Of a stretch of DNA of 64,000 bases, positions 17,528-26,386 are shown one piece after another. The position numbers and the translations under genes are program-made. Where the stretch lies: the NCBI RefSeq assembly GCF_900604285.1, contig NZ_UWNY01000002.1, positions 283,818 through 347,817 of the forward strand. The letters are read 5' to 3'. This stretch comes from Varibaculum vaginae. Its GTDB lineage: Bacteria > Actinomycetota > Actinomycetes > Actinomycetales > Actinomycetaceae. How positions within the stretch are numbered: position 1 is the stretch's first letter; each line of letters opens with the position of its first letter. The notes below the pieces were generated by a model. The model searched no databases. It saw only the letters and a program-made list of their open reading frames with translations, and was not told the origin of the DNA.

Positions 17528-20275
17528 TTACTGTTCGCCAGAAGAACCGGCATTCGGATTCAACAGGTCATAGCGCTTTACTGCTTGAGAAACCACTGAA
17601 CGATCCGGGAGAATCCCGTCCTCATTCAAAGCCTCCAAAGCCTGAACCACCAGGGACTCCGCGTCGATCAAGAAGTGGCGACGTGCGGCGGCACGCGTAT
17701 CGGAATACCCGAAATCAGAGGCACCCAAGACCTTATAGCGTCCCGGTACCCAAGGGCGAATCATATCGGGAACCAGATGGTCATAATCTGAAGTCGCAAC
17801 AACCGGCGCGTTCGCATGGCGCAGCCGCTGAGTAACGTAGGGTAGGTGATAGTCTTCATCCGCATGAATCAGGTTATGGCGATCGCATTCCATGCCATTT
17901 CGGCGCAGCTCATGCCAGCTGGTCACCGACCAGACCGCAGCATCAACCCCCCAATCCTGCAACAAAAGATTTTGCGCCTGCAACGCCCAAGGAACCGAAA
18001 TCCCTGAAGCCAGTAACTCTACCTTCGGGCCGCCATTTTCATAGTGGCCAGTCAAGGCATACATGCCACGCAAAATTCCCTCAACATCAACTCCCTCGGG
18101 TTCTGCCGGCTGTTGAATCGCCTCGTTATAAACCGTCAGATAGTACATGACGTTCTGGTCACGGCCATCGGAGCCATCCCCATACATTCGTTGTAGCCCG
18201 TCACGAATAATATGCCGCAGTTCGTAAGCGTAAGCCGGATCATATTGCACAAATGCCGGGTTAGTAGCAGCAATAACCGGGGAATGTCCATCAGCATGCT
18301 GCAAACCCTCACCGGTCAAAGTGGTACGTCCCGCGGTTCCACCAATGACAAAACCCCGCGCCAGTTGATCTCCTGCCGCCCAGAACTGGTCACCCGTCCT
18401 CTGGAAACCAAACATCGAATAGAACAGGTAGAAGGGAATCATCGGTTCCCCGTTAGACATATAGGAAGTACCCGCAACCTGGAAAGCAGCCGCCGCACCA
18501 GCCTCGTTAATCCCGGGATGTAGAATCTGGCCATCCCGCCCCTCCGAATAATGCAGCATCAAATTTTCATCGACAGCGGTGTAATTCATGCCCAGGGTGT
18601 TATAAATCTTCGCCGAGGGGAACATCGAGTCCATCCCGAAAGTGCGCGCTTCGTCCGGAACAATCGGTACAATCCGTTTGCCGAACTCCTCATCTTTCAA
18701 AAACTCTTTCATTAGGCGCACCAGCGCCATGGTGGTAGCAACTTTCTGCTTGCCGGAACCGCCTTTGAGTACGTCATAAACTGTAGGATCAGGCAAAGAA
18801 ATCTGCATCTGATTGCGTTCTTTAGGACGCGAAGGTAAGAACCCGCCCAACTTTTCCCGCCGTTCAAACATATATTGCAAAGAAGGATGATCCTGTGGGG
18901 GACGGTAATAGGGAGGTAGCTGCGGATCTTTCTCCAGTTCCTCATCTGTAATTGGAATATGCAACCGATCCCGCAGCGCCTTCAAATCTTTCAAAGTCAG
19001 CTTCTTCATCTGGTGAGTAGAGTTGCGCCCCGCGAAAGTCTCACCCAGCACATACCCCTTAATAGTGTGCGCCAAGATTACAGTCGGCTGCCCCTTATGC
19101 GTCATCGCTGCATGATAGGCAGCATAAACCTTGCGGTAATCGTGACCGCCTCGCCGCAAATCCCAAATCTCTTCGTCGGTCCAATCCTCCACCATTTTCG
19201 CGGTGCGGGGATCGCGTCCGAAGAAATGTTTGCGTACGTAAGCGCCATCATTGGCTTTGAAAGTCTGGTAGTCGCCATCCAGGCATTCAGTCATAACTTT
19301 CAGTAGTGCATGGTCGTGATCCTTGGCCAGCAAGCGATCCCAACCGCGCCCCCAAATCACTTTGATAACGTTCCATCCGGCGCCCCGGAAAAATGACTCT
19401 AGTTCTTGAATGATCTGTCCATTACCGCGCACCGGGCCATCCAAACGCTGCAGGTTGCAGTTGACCACAAAAGTAAGATTGTCGAGCTTTTGCTGTCCCG
19501 CCAGCTGCAGCATCCCCCGCGATTCTGGTTCATCCATTTCCCCATCACCCAGGAAAGCCCAAGTGTGCTGGTCAGAGCAGTCTTTTATGCCTCGGTTAGT
19601 TAGATAAGTATCAAACCAAGCTTGAGTAATCGCCTCGGCCGGTCCTAACCCCATCGAAACCGTGGGGTATTCCCAAAACTCTGGCAGGTGGCGAGGATGC
19701 GGATAAGAAGGAAGGCCGTGCGGTGCCTGCGATAGTTCCTGGCGGAAACCATCCATATCTTCCTCAGATAGACGTCCCTCTAAAAATGCACGGGCGTAAA
19801 TACCAGGGGAGGCATGGCCTTGGAAGAAAATGTGGTCGCCCCCACCTGGGTGCGACTTACCTCGGAAGAAATGGTTAAAACCCACTTCGTAAAGAGTGGA
19901 AATCGAGGCATAGGAAGAAATATGGCCCCCCACGTGAACCCCTGGGCGTTGCGCTCGAGTCACCTGTACTGCCGCATTCCAACGCATCCAGCGGCGATAG
20001 TCGCGTTCGATACGTTCATCGCCAGGGAAAGTCGGTTCATCATGCGGCTTAATTGTGTTAGTAAAAGGTGTATTCAGGTTAGCTGGCACTGCCACGTTTT
20101 GCTCACCCGCAGCAGACAGCATCCGAAACAAAAGATCACGAGTGCGCTCCGGACCGCGTTCTTTAATCAGATAATCCAATGAATCCAGCCATTCGCGGGT
20201 TTCTTGGGGATCAGGATCCGGTAGGGCAGTAGCTAACTGGTGTATAGAATCCAGTGATGCTTTATTTTCGCTCAT
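17528..20275 (-). CDS. aceE: Pyruvate dehydrogenase E1 component, homodimeric
   Basis: Thiamine-dependent E1 that decarboxylates pyruvate and acylates lipoyl-E2. The thiamine diphosphate motif runs from [11 protein letters not shown] to [11 protein letters not shown]; the N-terminal region ([39 protein letters not shown]) is typical of the single-chain alpha2 type used by actinobacteria. ATG 20275 follows GGAGGAGC and gives 915 residues, the family norm. No E2 or E3 gene is nearby. It is divergent from DUF3052, as aceE and Rv2239c are close in M. tuberculosis. Confidence 0.97.
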   Translation of the reverse strand: MSENKASLDSIHQLATALPDPDPQETREWLDSLDYLIKERGPERTRDLLFRMLSAAGEQNVAVPANLNTPFTNTIKPHDEPTFPGDERIERDYRRWMRWNAAVQVTRAQRPGVHVGGHISSYASISTLYEVGFNHFFRGKSHPGGGDHIFFQGHASPGIYARAFLEGRLSEEDMDGFRQELSQAPHGLPSYPHPRHLPEFWEYPTVSMGLGPAEAITQAWFDTYLTNRGIKDCSDQHTWAFLGDGEMDEPESRGMLQLAGQQKLDNLTFVVNCNLQRLDGPVRGNGQIIQELESFFRGAGWNVIKVIWGRGWDRLLAKDHDHALLKVMTECLDGDYQTFKANDGAYVRKHFFGRDPRTAKMVEDWTDEEIWDLRRGGHDYRKVYAAYHAAMTHKGQPTVILAHTIKGYVLGETFAGRNSTHQMKKLTLKDLKALRDRLHIPITDEELEKDPQLPPYYRPPQDHPSLQYMFERREKLGGFLPSRPKERNQMQISLPDPTVYDVLKGGSGKQKVATTMALVRLMKEFLKDEEFGKRIVPIVPDEARTFGMDSMFPSAKIYNTLGMNYTAVDENLMLHYSEGRDGQILHPGINEAGAAAAFQVAGTSYMSNGEPMIPFYLFYSMFGFQRTGDQFWAAGDQLARGFVIGGTAGRTTLTGEGLQHADGHSPVIAATNPAFVQYDPAYAYELRHIIRDGLQRMYGDGSDGRDQNVMYYLTVYNEAIQQPAEPEGVDVEGILRGMYALTGHYENGGPKVELLASGISVPWALQAQNLLLQDWGVDAAVWSVTSWHELRRNGMECDRHNLIHADEDYHLPYVTQRLRHANAPVVATSDYDHLVPDMIRPWVPGRYKVLGASDFGYSDTRAAARRHFLIDAESLVVQALEALNEDGILPDRSVVSQAVKRYDLLNPNAGSSGEQ

Positions 20276-20569
20276 AGGTTTCGTTGCTCCTCCAACAGAA
20301 AAGACCATACGCACCCAATTGTTATCTATTTCCGTCGCTTTCGCTACTGTTCCCCACAAACGCAAATAACATCCCTGGCGCCAAGCCTGCAGGAAATAAA
20401 GGCGTGACAGGGTTCCCATTTGCCACTAATCCGCTTCAAATTTCTTCTACCAGAGAAAATAGGGGATGGGAGGGATGGGGAAAGAATAAGAAAATAGAAA
20501 AAATAGGTAGATCAGAGCGCATTTATCTCAAACGTAGCCTACGCGTTTCCTCCTATTGCTGGAATCATG

Positions 20570-20582
20570 TAACTTAGAGAGC
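20570..20582 (+). promoter_or_regulatory. Candidate -10 box for a leaderless DUF3052 mRNA
   Basis: TAACTT at 20570-20575 ends 7 nt before GTG 20583; no Shine-Dalgarno is seen. Confidence 0.4.
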
Positions 20583-21011
20583 GTGGAAACCACGCGCGAA
20601 AGGCATGAGAGTTCCCTATCCGTTTCAGAGATGGGGTTTAAGAAAGAACAAGTCATTCAGGAATTTGGTTGGGACGAGGATGTCGATGAAGATCTTCGCC
20701 AAGCCGTAATGGATCAAATCGACGATGATCTCCAAGATGAAGATTTCACCGCGATGACTGATGGCGCCCTGATCTGGTGGCGCGATGACGATGGCGATGC
20801 TGATGATCTCTCCGATGCGTTGATGGACGCGATGGGCAATATGGATCAAGGAGGATTGATCTGGGTGCTCAGCCCGATTGCTTCCGATCCCGGTGCTGTT
20901 GACCCGCGTCTAATCGAAGAGGCCGCAAAAACAGCAGGGATGAATCCCACCACCTCTGATGTGATTTCTGCACATTGGGCGGGCACCCAAATAGTTTCTC
21001 GCGGTCGCTAA
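20583..21011 (+). CDS. DUF3052 family protein
   Basis: Acidic protein with the DUF3052 pattern (KEQVIQEFGWDEDVDEDL, DGALIWWRDDDGDADDL, GLIWVLSPIA). The function is unknown and the family is largely actinobacterial, with Rv2239c as the mycobacterial member, also near aceE. The GTG at 20583 gives 142 residues; ATG 20631 is the alternative and would match the family core (GFKKEQVIQ) more tightly. The C-terminus (SAHWAGTQIVSRGR) is typical. Confidence 0.85.
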   Translation: METTRERHESSLSVSEMGFKKEQVIQEFGWDEDVDEDLRQAVMDQIDDDLQDEDFTAMTDGALIWWRDDDGDADDLSDALMDAMGNMDQGGLIWVLSPIASDPGAVDPRLIEEAAKTAGMNPTTSDVISAHWAGTQIVSRGR

Positions 21012-21091
21012 GCGGCAGAGATTTCCTCCGGTAACTTCAATAATCAAACGTCACCCCAGGCGGAGGCGGTTTAGCTAATCCCTGATGGGAT

Positions 21092-21243
21092 TGCGTGCCG
21101 TTTCCTCTCTCTCACTGACAAGCTAGCTTGCCGTTCGAGTTCTTCTGGTGTTAGTAATCCCTGGCGGGATTACACACAATTTCGTCGCCCTCACTAATAC
21201 GAAAACCCGAACGGTTTTCGTACCGTTCGGGTTCCTCATTGTG
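21092..21243. repeat. 152-bp direct repeat, copy 1
   Basis: Identical over 152 bp to 21261-21412, with a unit length of 169 bp. It includes the tRNA terminator hairpin and the palindrome GTAATCCCTGGCGGGATTAC. This copy has no tRNA gene attached. A decayed fragment of the same palindrome (TAATCCCTGATGGGATT) lies just before it. Confidence 0.95.
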
Positions 21244-21260
21244 CTCACAACACTTCGTGC

Positions 21261-21412
21261 TGCGTGCCGTTTCCTCTCTCTCACTGACAAGCTAGCTTGC
21301 CGTTCGAGTTCTTCTGGTGTTAGTAATCCCTGGCGGGATTACACACAATTTCGTCGCCCTCACTAATACGAAAACCCGAACGGTTTTCGTACCGTTCGGG
21401 TTCCTCATTGTG
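21261..21412. repeat. 152-bp direct repeat, copy 2 (adjoins tRNA-Val)
   Basis: Its end overlaps the last two bases of the tRNA-Val gene. The 17 bp between the copies are CTCACAACACTTCGTGC. Confidence 0.95.
21369..21402 (-). terminator. Terminator of tRNA-Val
   Basis: An 11-bp stem (AACCCGAACGG and its complement) is followed on the minus strand by TTCGTATT. The same hairpin recurs in the other repeat copy. Confidence 0.75.
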
Positions 21413-21484
21413 GGCCCAGAGGGACTCGAACCCCCGACATCCACGGTGTAAACGTGACGCTCTAACCAACTGAGCTATAGGCCC
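21411..21484 (-). tRNA. tRNA-Val (anticodon TAC)
   Basis: Cloverleaf read on the minus strand: acceptor GGGCCTA pairs with TGGGCCC, D-arm AGCTCAGTTGGTTAGAGC, anticodon loop TTTACAC (anticodon TAC), T-arm GGGGGTTCGAGTCCCTC, discriminator A. CCA is not encoded. It is the only tRNA in the window. Confidence 0.95.
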
Positions 21485-21724
21485 TAGACCTGTTAAAGAA
21501 TACCTAATAGCGCGGGATAAACAAACTTCTTGGACTGTGAGATGTGTCGAACCTGGTCAGCCAAGTCCCCAGAGAGATTCCACTGCCCACATTTTTCAGC
21601 GGCCTTTTGCAGCTAACGCAAGGTCATGGGAAAATGAAGTAAGCCCAGAGCACCAAGGGAGGCGGCACAAATACCTGCGAAAACCGAAGTAAGCAAACAA
21701 GACCTGGACAGAGCCTATGACCTG

Positions 21725-23239
21725 GTGCGCCGCGTGCGTGACCGCAGTTTGAGTCAATATCAAACTGATGGCTACCAGGGAACCGTCCCCGAAAAATCCG
21801 CACGGTACTATCCGGAATCAAACACCCCTAAAGAAGGCCTCGAGCTGCTGGATTGGGCCAGTACTGCCCTGACAAAACAAAGCTCTCACGGTGGGGATTT
21901 CTCCCGAAAATTACGTGAAGAATTTCAACGGACAAATGCCTCGGATCTGGATATATCCGAGGTTGAGTATCGGCGGGTACAGTTAGAAAAAGTTTTCTTA
22001 GTCGGTATCTATGATTCGGATCGCGCCGCTGCTCAACAGTCCCTGACCGAACTAGCGGCGCTCGCCCAAACTGCAGGGGCACAGCTGGTAGGTGCGGCCT
22101 TACAGCGACGCAGCGCCCCAGACGCCGCAACTTTTGTAGGACGCGGGAAAGCTAAGCATTTAGCCGAACAGGTAGCGGTGCTCGGAGCCGATACCGTGAT
22201 CGTAAATGCGCAACTACAACCTTCCCAGCGGCGGGGATTGGAAGACCAAGTCAAAGTAAAAGTGATTGACCGCACCGCCGTTATCCTGGATATTTTTGCC
22301 CAACACGCCTCCTCCCGGGAAGGTAAAGCCCAGGTGGAGCTGGCACAATTGCAATATCTGCTCCCTCGTCTTCGCGGTTGGGGACAGTCAATGTCACGCC
22401 AAGCCGGCGGGCGTGTATCCGGCGGCGCCGGAATCGGTGCGCGTGGACCGGGGGAAACGAAACTGGAAACTGACCGTCGGCGGATTACCAAGCGAATTGC
22501 AAAACTGCGCCGAGAAATCAAACAAATGAAAAAAGCCCGCGACACTAAACGTGAGGGGCGCCTCAGCAGTTCCTTGCCCTCAGTAGTAATCGTAGGATAC
22601 ACCAATGCCGGTAAATCCTCCCTACTAAATTCCCTGGTAGATGCAGATGTAATGGTGCAAGATGCCCTATTTGCTACCCTGGATCCCACCGTGCGACAAG
22701 CGGAAACTCCCGACGGGCGCACCTACACTTTGTCTGACACCGTAGGTTTTATTGACGAACTACCCCATGAACTGGTGGAAGCTTTCCGTTCCACCCTGGA
22801 AGAAGTTGAATACGCCGATGTAATCGTGCATGTGGTTGATGCTAGTCACCACAACCCCGTCCAACAGGTAGAAACCGTGCATGAAGTGCTCGCAGATCTG
22901 CCTCATGTCTCCCAAATCCCCGAAATAATCGTTCTGAATAAAGCCGATTTGGTAGATGCCCTGCACTTGCGGGCACTGCAATCCGTAATTGAGGGAGCAA
23001 TCCCGCTATCTACCCGCACCGGGCAAGGGGTATGCCAGTTGCAGGCAGCCATCGGTGAGGTGCTTCCGCCACCCGCTAAACCCATTGACTACGTGATTCC
23101 CTACGAGCAATCCGCGCTGGTAGCCCGGTTGCACGAGGAAGGTATCGTGGACAAAGTGGAATACTTAGAAAACGGTACCCACGTAATCGGACGTGCCGAG
23201 CCCGCCCTCGCCCAAGCCATCCTCGAGGCGGCGACCTAG
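21725..23239 (+). CDS. hflX: GTPase HflX (start uncertain)
   Basis: Ribosome-associated GTPase that can split stalled or stressed ribosomes. G1 GYTNAGKSSLLN, G3 DTVGF and G4 NKAD are visible, after the Gly-rich HflX domain (SGGAGIGARGPGETKLE). GTG 21725 is the first conventional start, but it has no good Shine-Dalgarno, and the same frame is open and coding-like back to 21638, with GGGAGG at 21656. An in-frame ATG at 21626 is followed three codons later by TGA (21635). The true start may therefore be non-standard or the gene slightly damaged. The next ORF abuts its stop. Confidence 0.9.
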   Translation: MRRVRDRSLSQYQTDGYQGTVPEKSARYYPESNTPKEGLELLDWASTALTKQSSHGGDFSRKLREEFQRTNASDLDISEVEYRRVQLEKVFLVGIYDSDRAAAQQSLTELAALAQTAGAQLVGAALQRRSAPDAATFVGRGKAKHLAEQVAVLGADTVIVNAQLQPSQRRGLEDQVKVKVIDRTAVILDIFAQHASSREGKAQVELAQLQYLLPRLRGWGQSMSRQAGGRVSGGAGIGARGPGETKLETDRRRITKRIAKLRREIKQMKKARDTKREGRLSSSLPSVVIVGYTNAGKSSLLNSLVDADVMVQDALFATLDPTVRQAETPDGRTYTLSDTVGFIDELPHELVEAFRSTLEEVEYADVIVHVVDASHHNPVQQVETVHEVLADLPHVSQIPEIIVLNKADLVDALHLRALQSVIEGAIPLSTRTGQGVCQLQAAIGEVLPPPAKPIDYVIPYEQSALVARLHEEGIVDKVEYLENGTHVIGRAEPALAQAILEAAT

Positions 23240-25246
23240 ATGGCCGTGCCCGGATCTTCCCCGTTATTAGCCACCGCAGATACCGGCAAAGGCGGGGGAG
23301 TCAAAGACGCCCAGGCGGCGCGAAAAATCCTCAGTACCTGCATCAGTCAAATCGGCGGAAGTGAACGTGCCGAACAGGTGCAAATGTGCAATCTGGTAGC
23401 TCGTTCCTTTTCCTTGCCAGGTAGCCAGTTGGTAGGGGCGGGAACCGGTACCGGAAAATCCCTCGCCTACCTGGCAGCAGCTTTCCAGCAGGCGATTGAA
23501 CATGGGAAGAGAGTAGTAATCTCCACTGCGACCCTCGCTTTGCAACGTCAGTTGCTCACCTGCGATATTCCTACCGTAGTTGGCGCCTGCCGAGAACTCG
23601 GATATCCTCCCCCTACGGTTGCAGTGTTAAAGGGCTGGTCAAATTATATTTGTCGCTGGAAGCTAGCGGCTCCAGAGGAAAGCGAAGGACTGTTTCCTAG
23701 CTACGAGGCGGTCGACTATTCTCCCAGCAATATTGGTAAACAGTTGCAGCGCCTGCGGGAATGGGCAGAAGAAACCGAAAGTGGGGATCGCGATGAACTT
23801 GAACGGGGAGTTTCCTTAACTGCCTGGCAGCAAGCTTCGATTTCCCCCAACCAGTGTCAAGGGAAAACTTGCCGATTTTTCACCGATTGTTTTCCCCGGG
23901 ATGCCCGTCTGAAGGCAAAAGATGCCGATATCATCATCACCAACCATGCATTACTATCCATCGAGGCACTCACCAGCGCGGAATTATTGCCCGAGTTCGA
24001 CCTCTTAATCGTGGATGAAGCCCACGAACTTCCCTCCCGCGCCCGCTCCCAAGCCTGCGTTAACTTGTCTGGTAGCGGGGTAGAAAAAGTGGCGCGCGGA
24101 GTGAGTAAACATTTTCACCTGCCGGTCACCGCCTTGGAGCAGGCAGCTAAAAATTTTTCGAAAGTCATAGAGGAAATGGGAGAGGGGGAACTTATTACAC
24201 TACCCGAAGAACTAGAGAGAGCCTTGACAGCTCTCCAAATAGAATTATCCGACATAGCCGGGGAAGTCACCAGTAGCGCCGGAGAGGATGAAAAGCGAGT
24301 AAAGCAGCGCATCGTCCTCGCCCAGATAGAAGAGGCTCTAGATGCTTGTGAGATTATCGCGGCTTTCGATCCGGAAAAATCGGCAGCTTGGGTTGCGGAA
24401 GAAAAAACCGGGAACCATCGCCTGTACAGTGGTCCCCTAGATGTGGGCGGCGATTTGTATGCCCGCCTATTTAAAGGGCATTCATGCGTGCTGACCTCGG
24501 CAACTATGCAGCTTGGAGGCTCGTTTGCGGTAATTGCCACGCGTTTAGGTTTTCGGGACAGCCACAGTTGGCAAGGTAGTGACCTGGGAAGTCCTTTTAA
24601 CTATCCTAAGCAAGGGATTTTATATGTCGCCGCCGATTTGCCGCGACCAGGCCAATCGGGATTGAGCGTTGAAGCCTTGGAAAGAAGCTTAGAACTGGCC
24701 AAAGCATCTGGGGGAGGGGTTCTAGGGTTATTTTCCTCCTATAGAGCCGCTGAACAAGCTGCTGACTATTTCGAGGAGGATGGGGACTTACAAATATTTC
24801 TGCAAGGACAAGCGCCGATAAATCAGCTGATAACTGACTTTGCTGCCAGCAAAAGATCCTGCCTCTTTGGTACCCTTTCCCTTTGGCAAGGAGTGGATTT
24901 ACCTGGCGATAAATGTCGTCTGGTGCTTATCGATCGGATACCTTTTCCTCGTCCTAATGACCCTTATATTTCGGCGCGTACCCGGGCAGCCGAGGCCGCC
25001 GGACGTAGCGGATTTTCTGAAGTTTCCCTTTCTCATGCTGCCTTGCTCTTGGCACAGGGTGCCGGGCGGTTAATACGCACCCGCAGCGACAGGGGAGTAG
25101 TAGCAGTGTTAGATCAGCGCCTAGCTAGAGCCCGATATGCTAATTACCTGCTGAAATCGTTACCTCCGTTTTGGCGAACCACTGATTATCAGACCGTGCT
25201 GGGGGCGCTAAAGCGGCTCGAAACCTCAGAGACAGCAGAACAGTAA
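23240..25246 (+). CDS. DinG-family ATP-dependent DNA helicase
   Basis: Superfamily 2 helicase of the XPD/DinG type. Walker A GAGTGTGKSLAYLAA, the DEAH box (IVDEAHELPSRA), and motif VI QGAGRLIRTRSDRG are present. Cysteines in the region between motifs I and II (CRWKL, CQGKTCRFFTDC) fit the four-Cys Fe-S cluster of this family. The ATG immediately follows the hflX stop, so translation is probably coupled. At 668 residues it is similar to actinobacterial DinG (Rv1329c type). Likely roles are R-loop and G-quadruplex removal (family knowledge). Confidence 0.9.
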   Translation: MAVPGSSPLLATADTGKGGGVKDAQAARKILSTCISQIGGSERAEQVQMCNLVARSFSLPGSQLVGAGTGTGKSLAYLAAAFQQAIEHGKRVVISTATLALQRQLLTCDIPTVVGACRELGYPPPTVAVLKGWSNYICRWKLAAPEESEGLFPSYEAVDYSPSNIGKQLQRLREWAEETESGDRDELERGVSLTAWQQASISPNQCQGKTCRFFTDCFPRDARLKAKDADIIITNHALLSIEALTSAELLPEFDLLIVDEAHELPSRARSQACVNLSGSGVEKVARGVSKHFHLPVTALEQAAKNFSKVIEEMGEGELITLPEELERALTALQIELSDIAGEVTSSAGEDEKRVKQRIVLAQIEEALDACEIIAAFDPEKSAAWVAEEKTGNHRLYSGPLDVGGDLYARLFKGHSCVLTSATMQLGGSFAVIATRLGFRDSHSWQGSDLGSPFNYPKQGILYVAADLPRPGQSGLSVEALERSLELAKASGGGVLGLFSSYRAAEQAADYFEEDGDLQIFLQGQAPINQLITDFAASKRSCLFGTLSLWQGVDLPGDKCRLVLIDRIPFPRPNDPYISARTRAAEAAGRSGFSEVSLSHAALLLAQGAGRLIRTRSDRGVVAVLDQRLARARYANYLLKSLPPFWRTTDYQTVLGALKRLETSETAEQ

Positions 25247-25371
25247 AAGCCACAAAAACTAGCCAAACGGCTAAGCTACCTAGCCAATTGAGTTGTTTGT
25301 CACCAAAAAATCCCGCTGTGAACCAGGTAGCTTTAGAAATAGCAGATAGATTTCAGCCGCAAGGAGAAACC

Positions 25372-26364
25372 ATGTCCAAAGAACGTGCCAATTCTCTCTA
25401 CCCCGCGTCGATGCTTACACGGCGTTCAAAAGTTGGGATTGTAGGTGCCGGATTCGTAGGAACCGCCCTCGCCTATGCTTGCCAAATCAAGGGGGCGGCG
25501 CGTGAAATCGCCCTCTTTGATATCAACAAAGCCAAAGTTGAGGCGGAGGCGCTCGACCTAGCGCATGGGATTCAGTTCACTCCCGCGGCTTCGATTTCCG
25601 GATCGGATGATGTGGAGGTACTTCGCGATTCGGATGTAATTGTGATTACCGCGGGTCCACAGCAAAAACCGGGGCAGTCGCGCCTGGACATGGTGCAGGC
25701 GATGGTAAACATCATGAACTCTATCTTGCCGAAGGTGCTAAAAGTCGCCCCTGACGCCATCTATATTCTGGTGTCCAATCCAGTAGATATTGCCACCTAT
25801 ATGGCTTTGAAAATGAGCGGATTACCCTCCCATCAGGTGTTTGGTTCCGGTACAGTACTGGATACTTCTCGGATGCGCTACTTAATCTCCCAAGAGACTG
25901 GGGTAGCAGTTCAAAATATTCATGCCTATATCGCCGGTGAGCACGGTGACTCGGAGGTACCTCTTTGGTCCAGTGCCGAGATCGGCAATGTGCCCCTGTC
26001 CCGTTGGGGAGCGACGATAAATGGGGGGATCTTTGATGACAAGCTGCAAAAACGTATCTCGAAAGATGTAGTGGAATCCGCCTATCGGATCATTGAAGGC
26101 AAAGGAGTCACTAACTTTGCGATCGGACTTTCCGTCACCAATATTATTTCTGCAGTTATGCGCGATGAAGACAGAGTGTTGACGGTATCTTCCCTGCTCG
26201 ATAACTGGAATGGGATTTCCGGGGTATGTATGGCGGCTCCTACTTTGGTAGGACGCTCCGGAGTCGGGCGAGTATTAGATCCCCCAATTACCCTGGATGA
26301 GCGTGATGCTCTCACTCGTAGTGCCCAGAAACTTGCTGCGGTCGCTAAATCAGTTGGGCTCTAA
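25372..26364 (+). CDS. ldh: L-lactate dehydrogenase
   Basis: NAD-dependent enzyme reducing pyruvate to L-lactate. The Rossmann motif VGIVGAGFVGTALAYA, VSNPVDIATY and the catalytic-His motif GEHGDSEVP identify it; the Arg of the substrate loop lies in PQQKPGQSRLDM. I choose ATG 25372 with AAGGAG upstream (330 residues); the frame is open further upstream but unlike the family. It indicates fermentative growth. It is convergent with the kinase gene 22 bp downstream. Confidence 0.96.
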   Translation: MSKERANSLYPASMLTRRSKVGIVGAGFVGTALAYACQIKGAAREIALFDINKAKVEAEALDLAHGIQFTPAASISGSDDVEVLRDSDVIVITAGPQQKPGQSRLDMVQAMVNIMNSILPKVLKVAPDAIYILVSNPVDIATYMALKMSGLPSHQVFGSGTVLDTSRMRYLISQETGVAVQNIHAYIAGEHGDSEVPLWSSAEIGNVPLSRWGATINGGIFDDKLQKRISKDVVESAYRIIEGKGVTNFAIGLSVTNIISAVMRDEDRVLTVSSLLDNWNGISGVCMAAPTLVGRSGVGRVLDPPITLDERDALTRSAQKLAAVAKSVGL

Positions 26365-26386
26365 GCAGAGGGAGTTGAAAGAGGCT

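Noticed and set aside
21092-21412. CRISPR array or att-site pair
   Set aside because: Only two copies, of 152 bp, with a 17-bp spacer and no cas genes; no integrase and no tRNA 3'-end duplicate in copy 1.
21626-21637. TGA as selenocysteine in hflX
   Set aside because: HflX is not a selenoprotein family and no SECIS-like hairpin follows the codon; a start-codon problem or mutation is simpler.
22033-22722. A 229-codon minus-strand frame inside hflX
   Set aside because: No ribosome-binding site and hflX is certain on the other strand.
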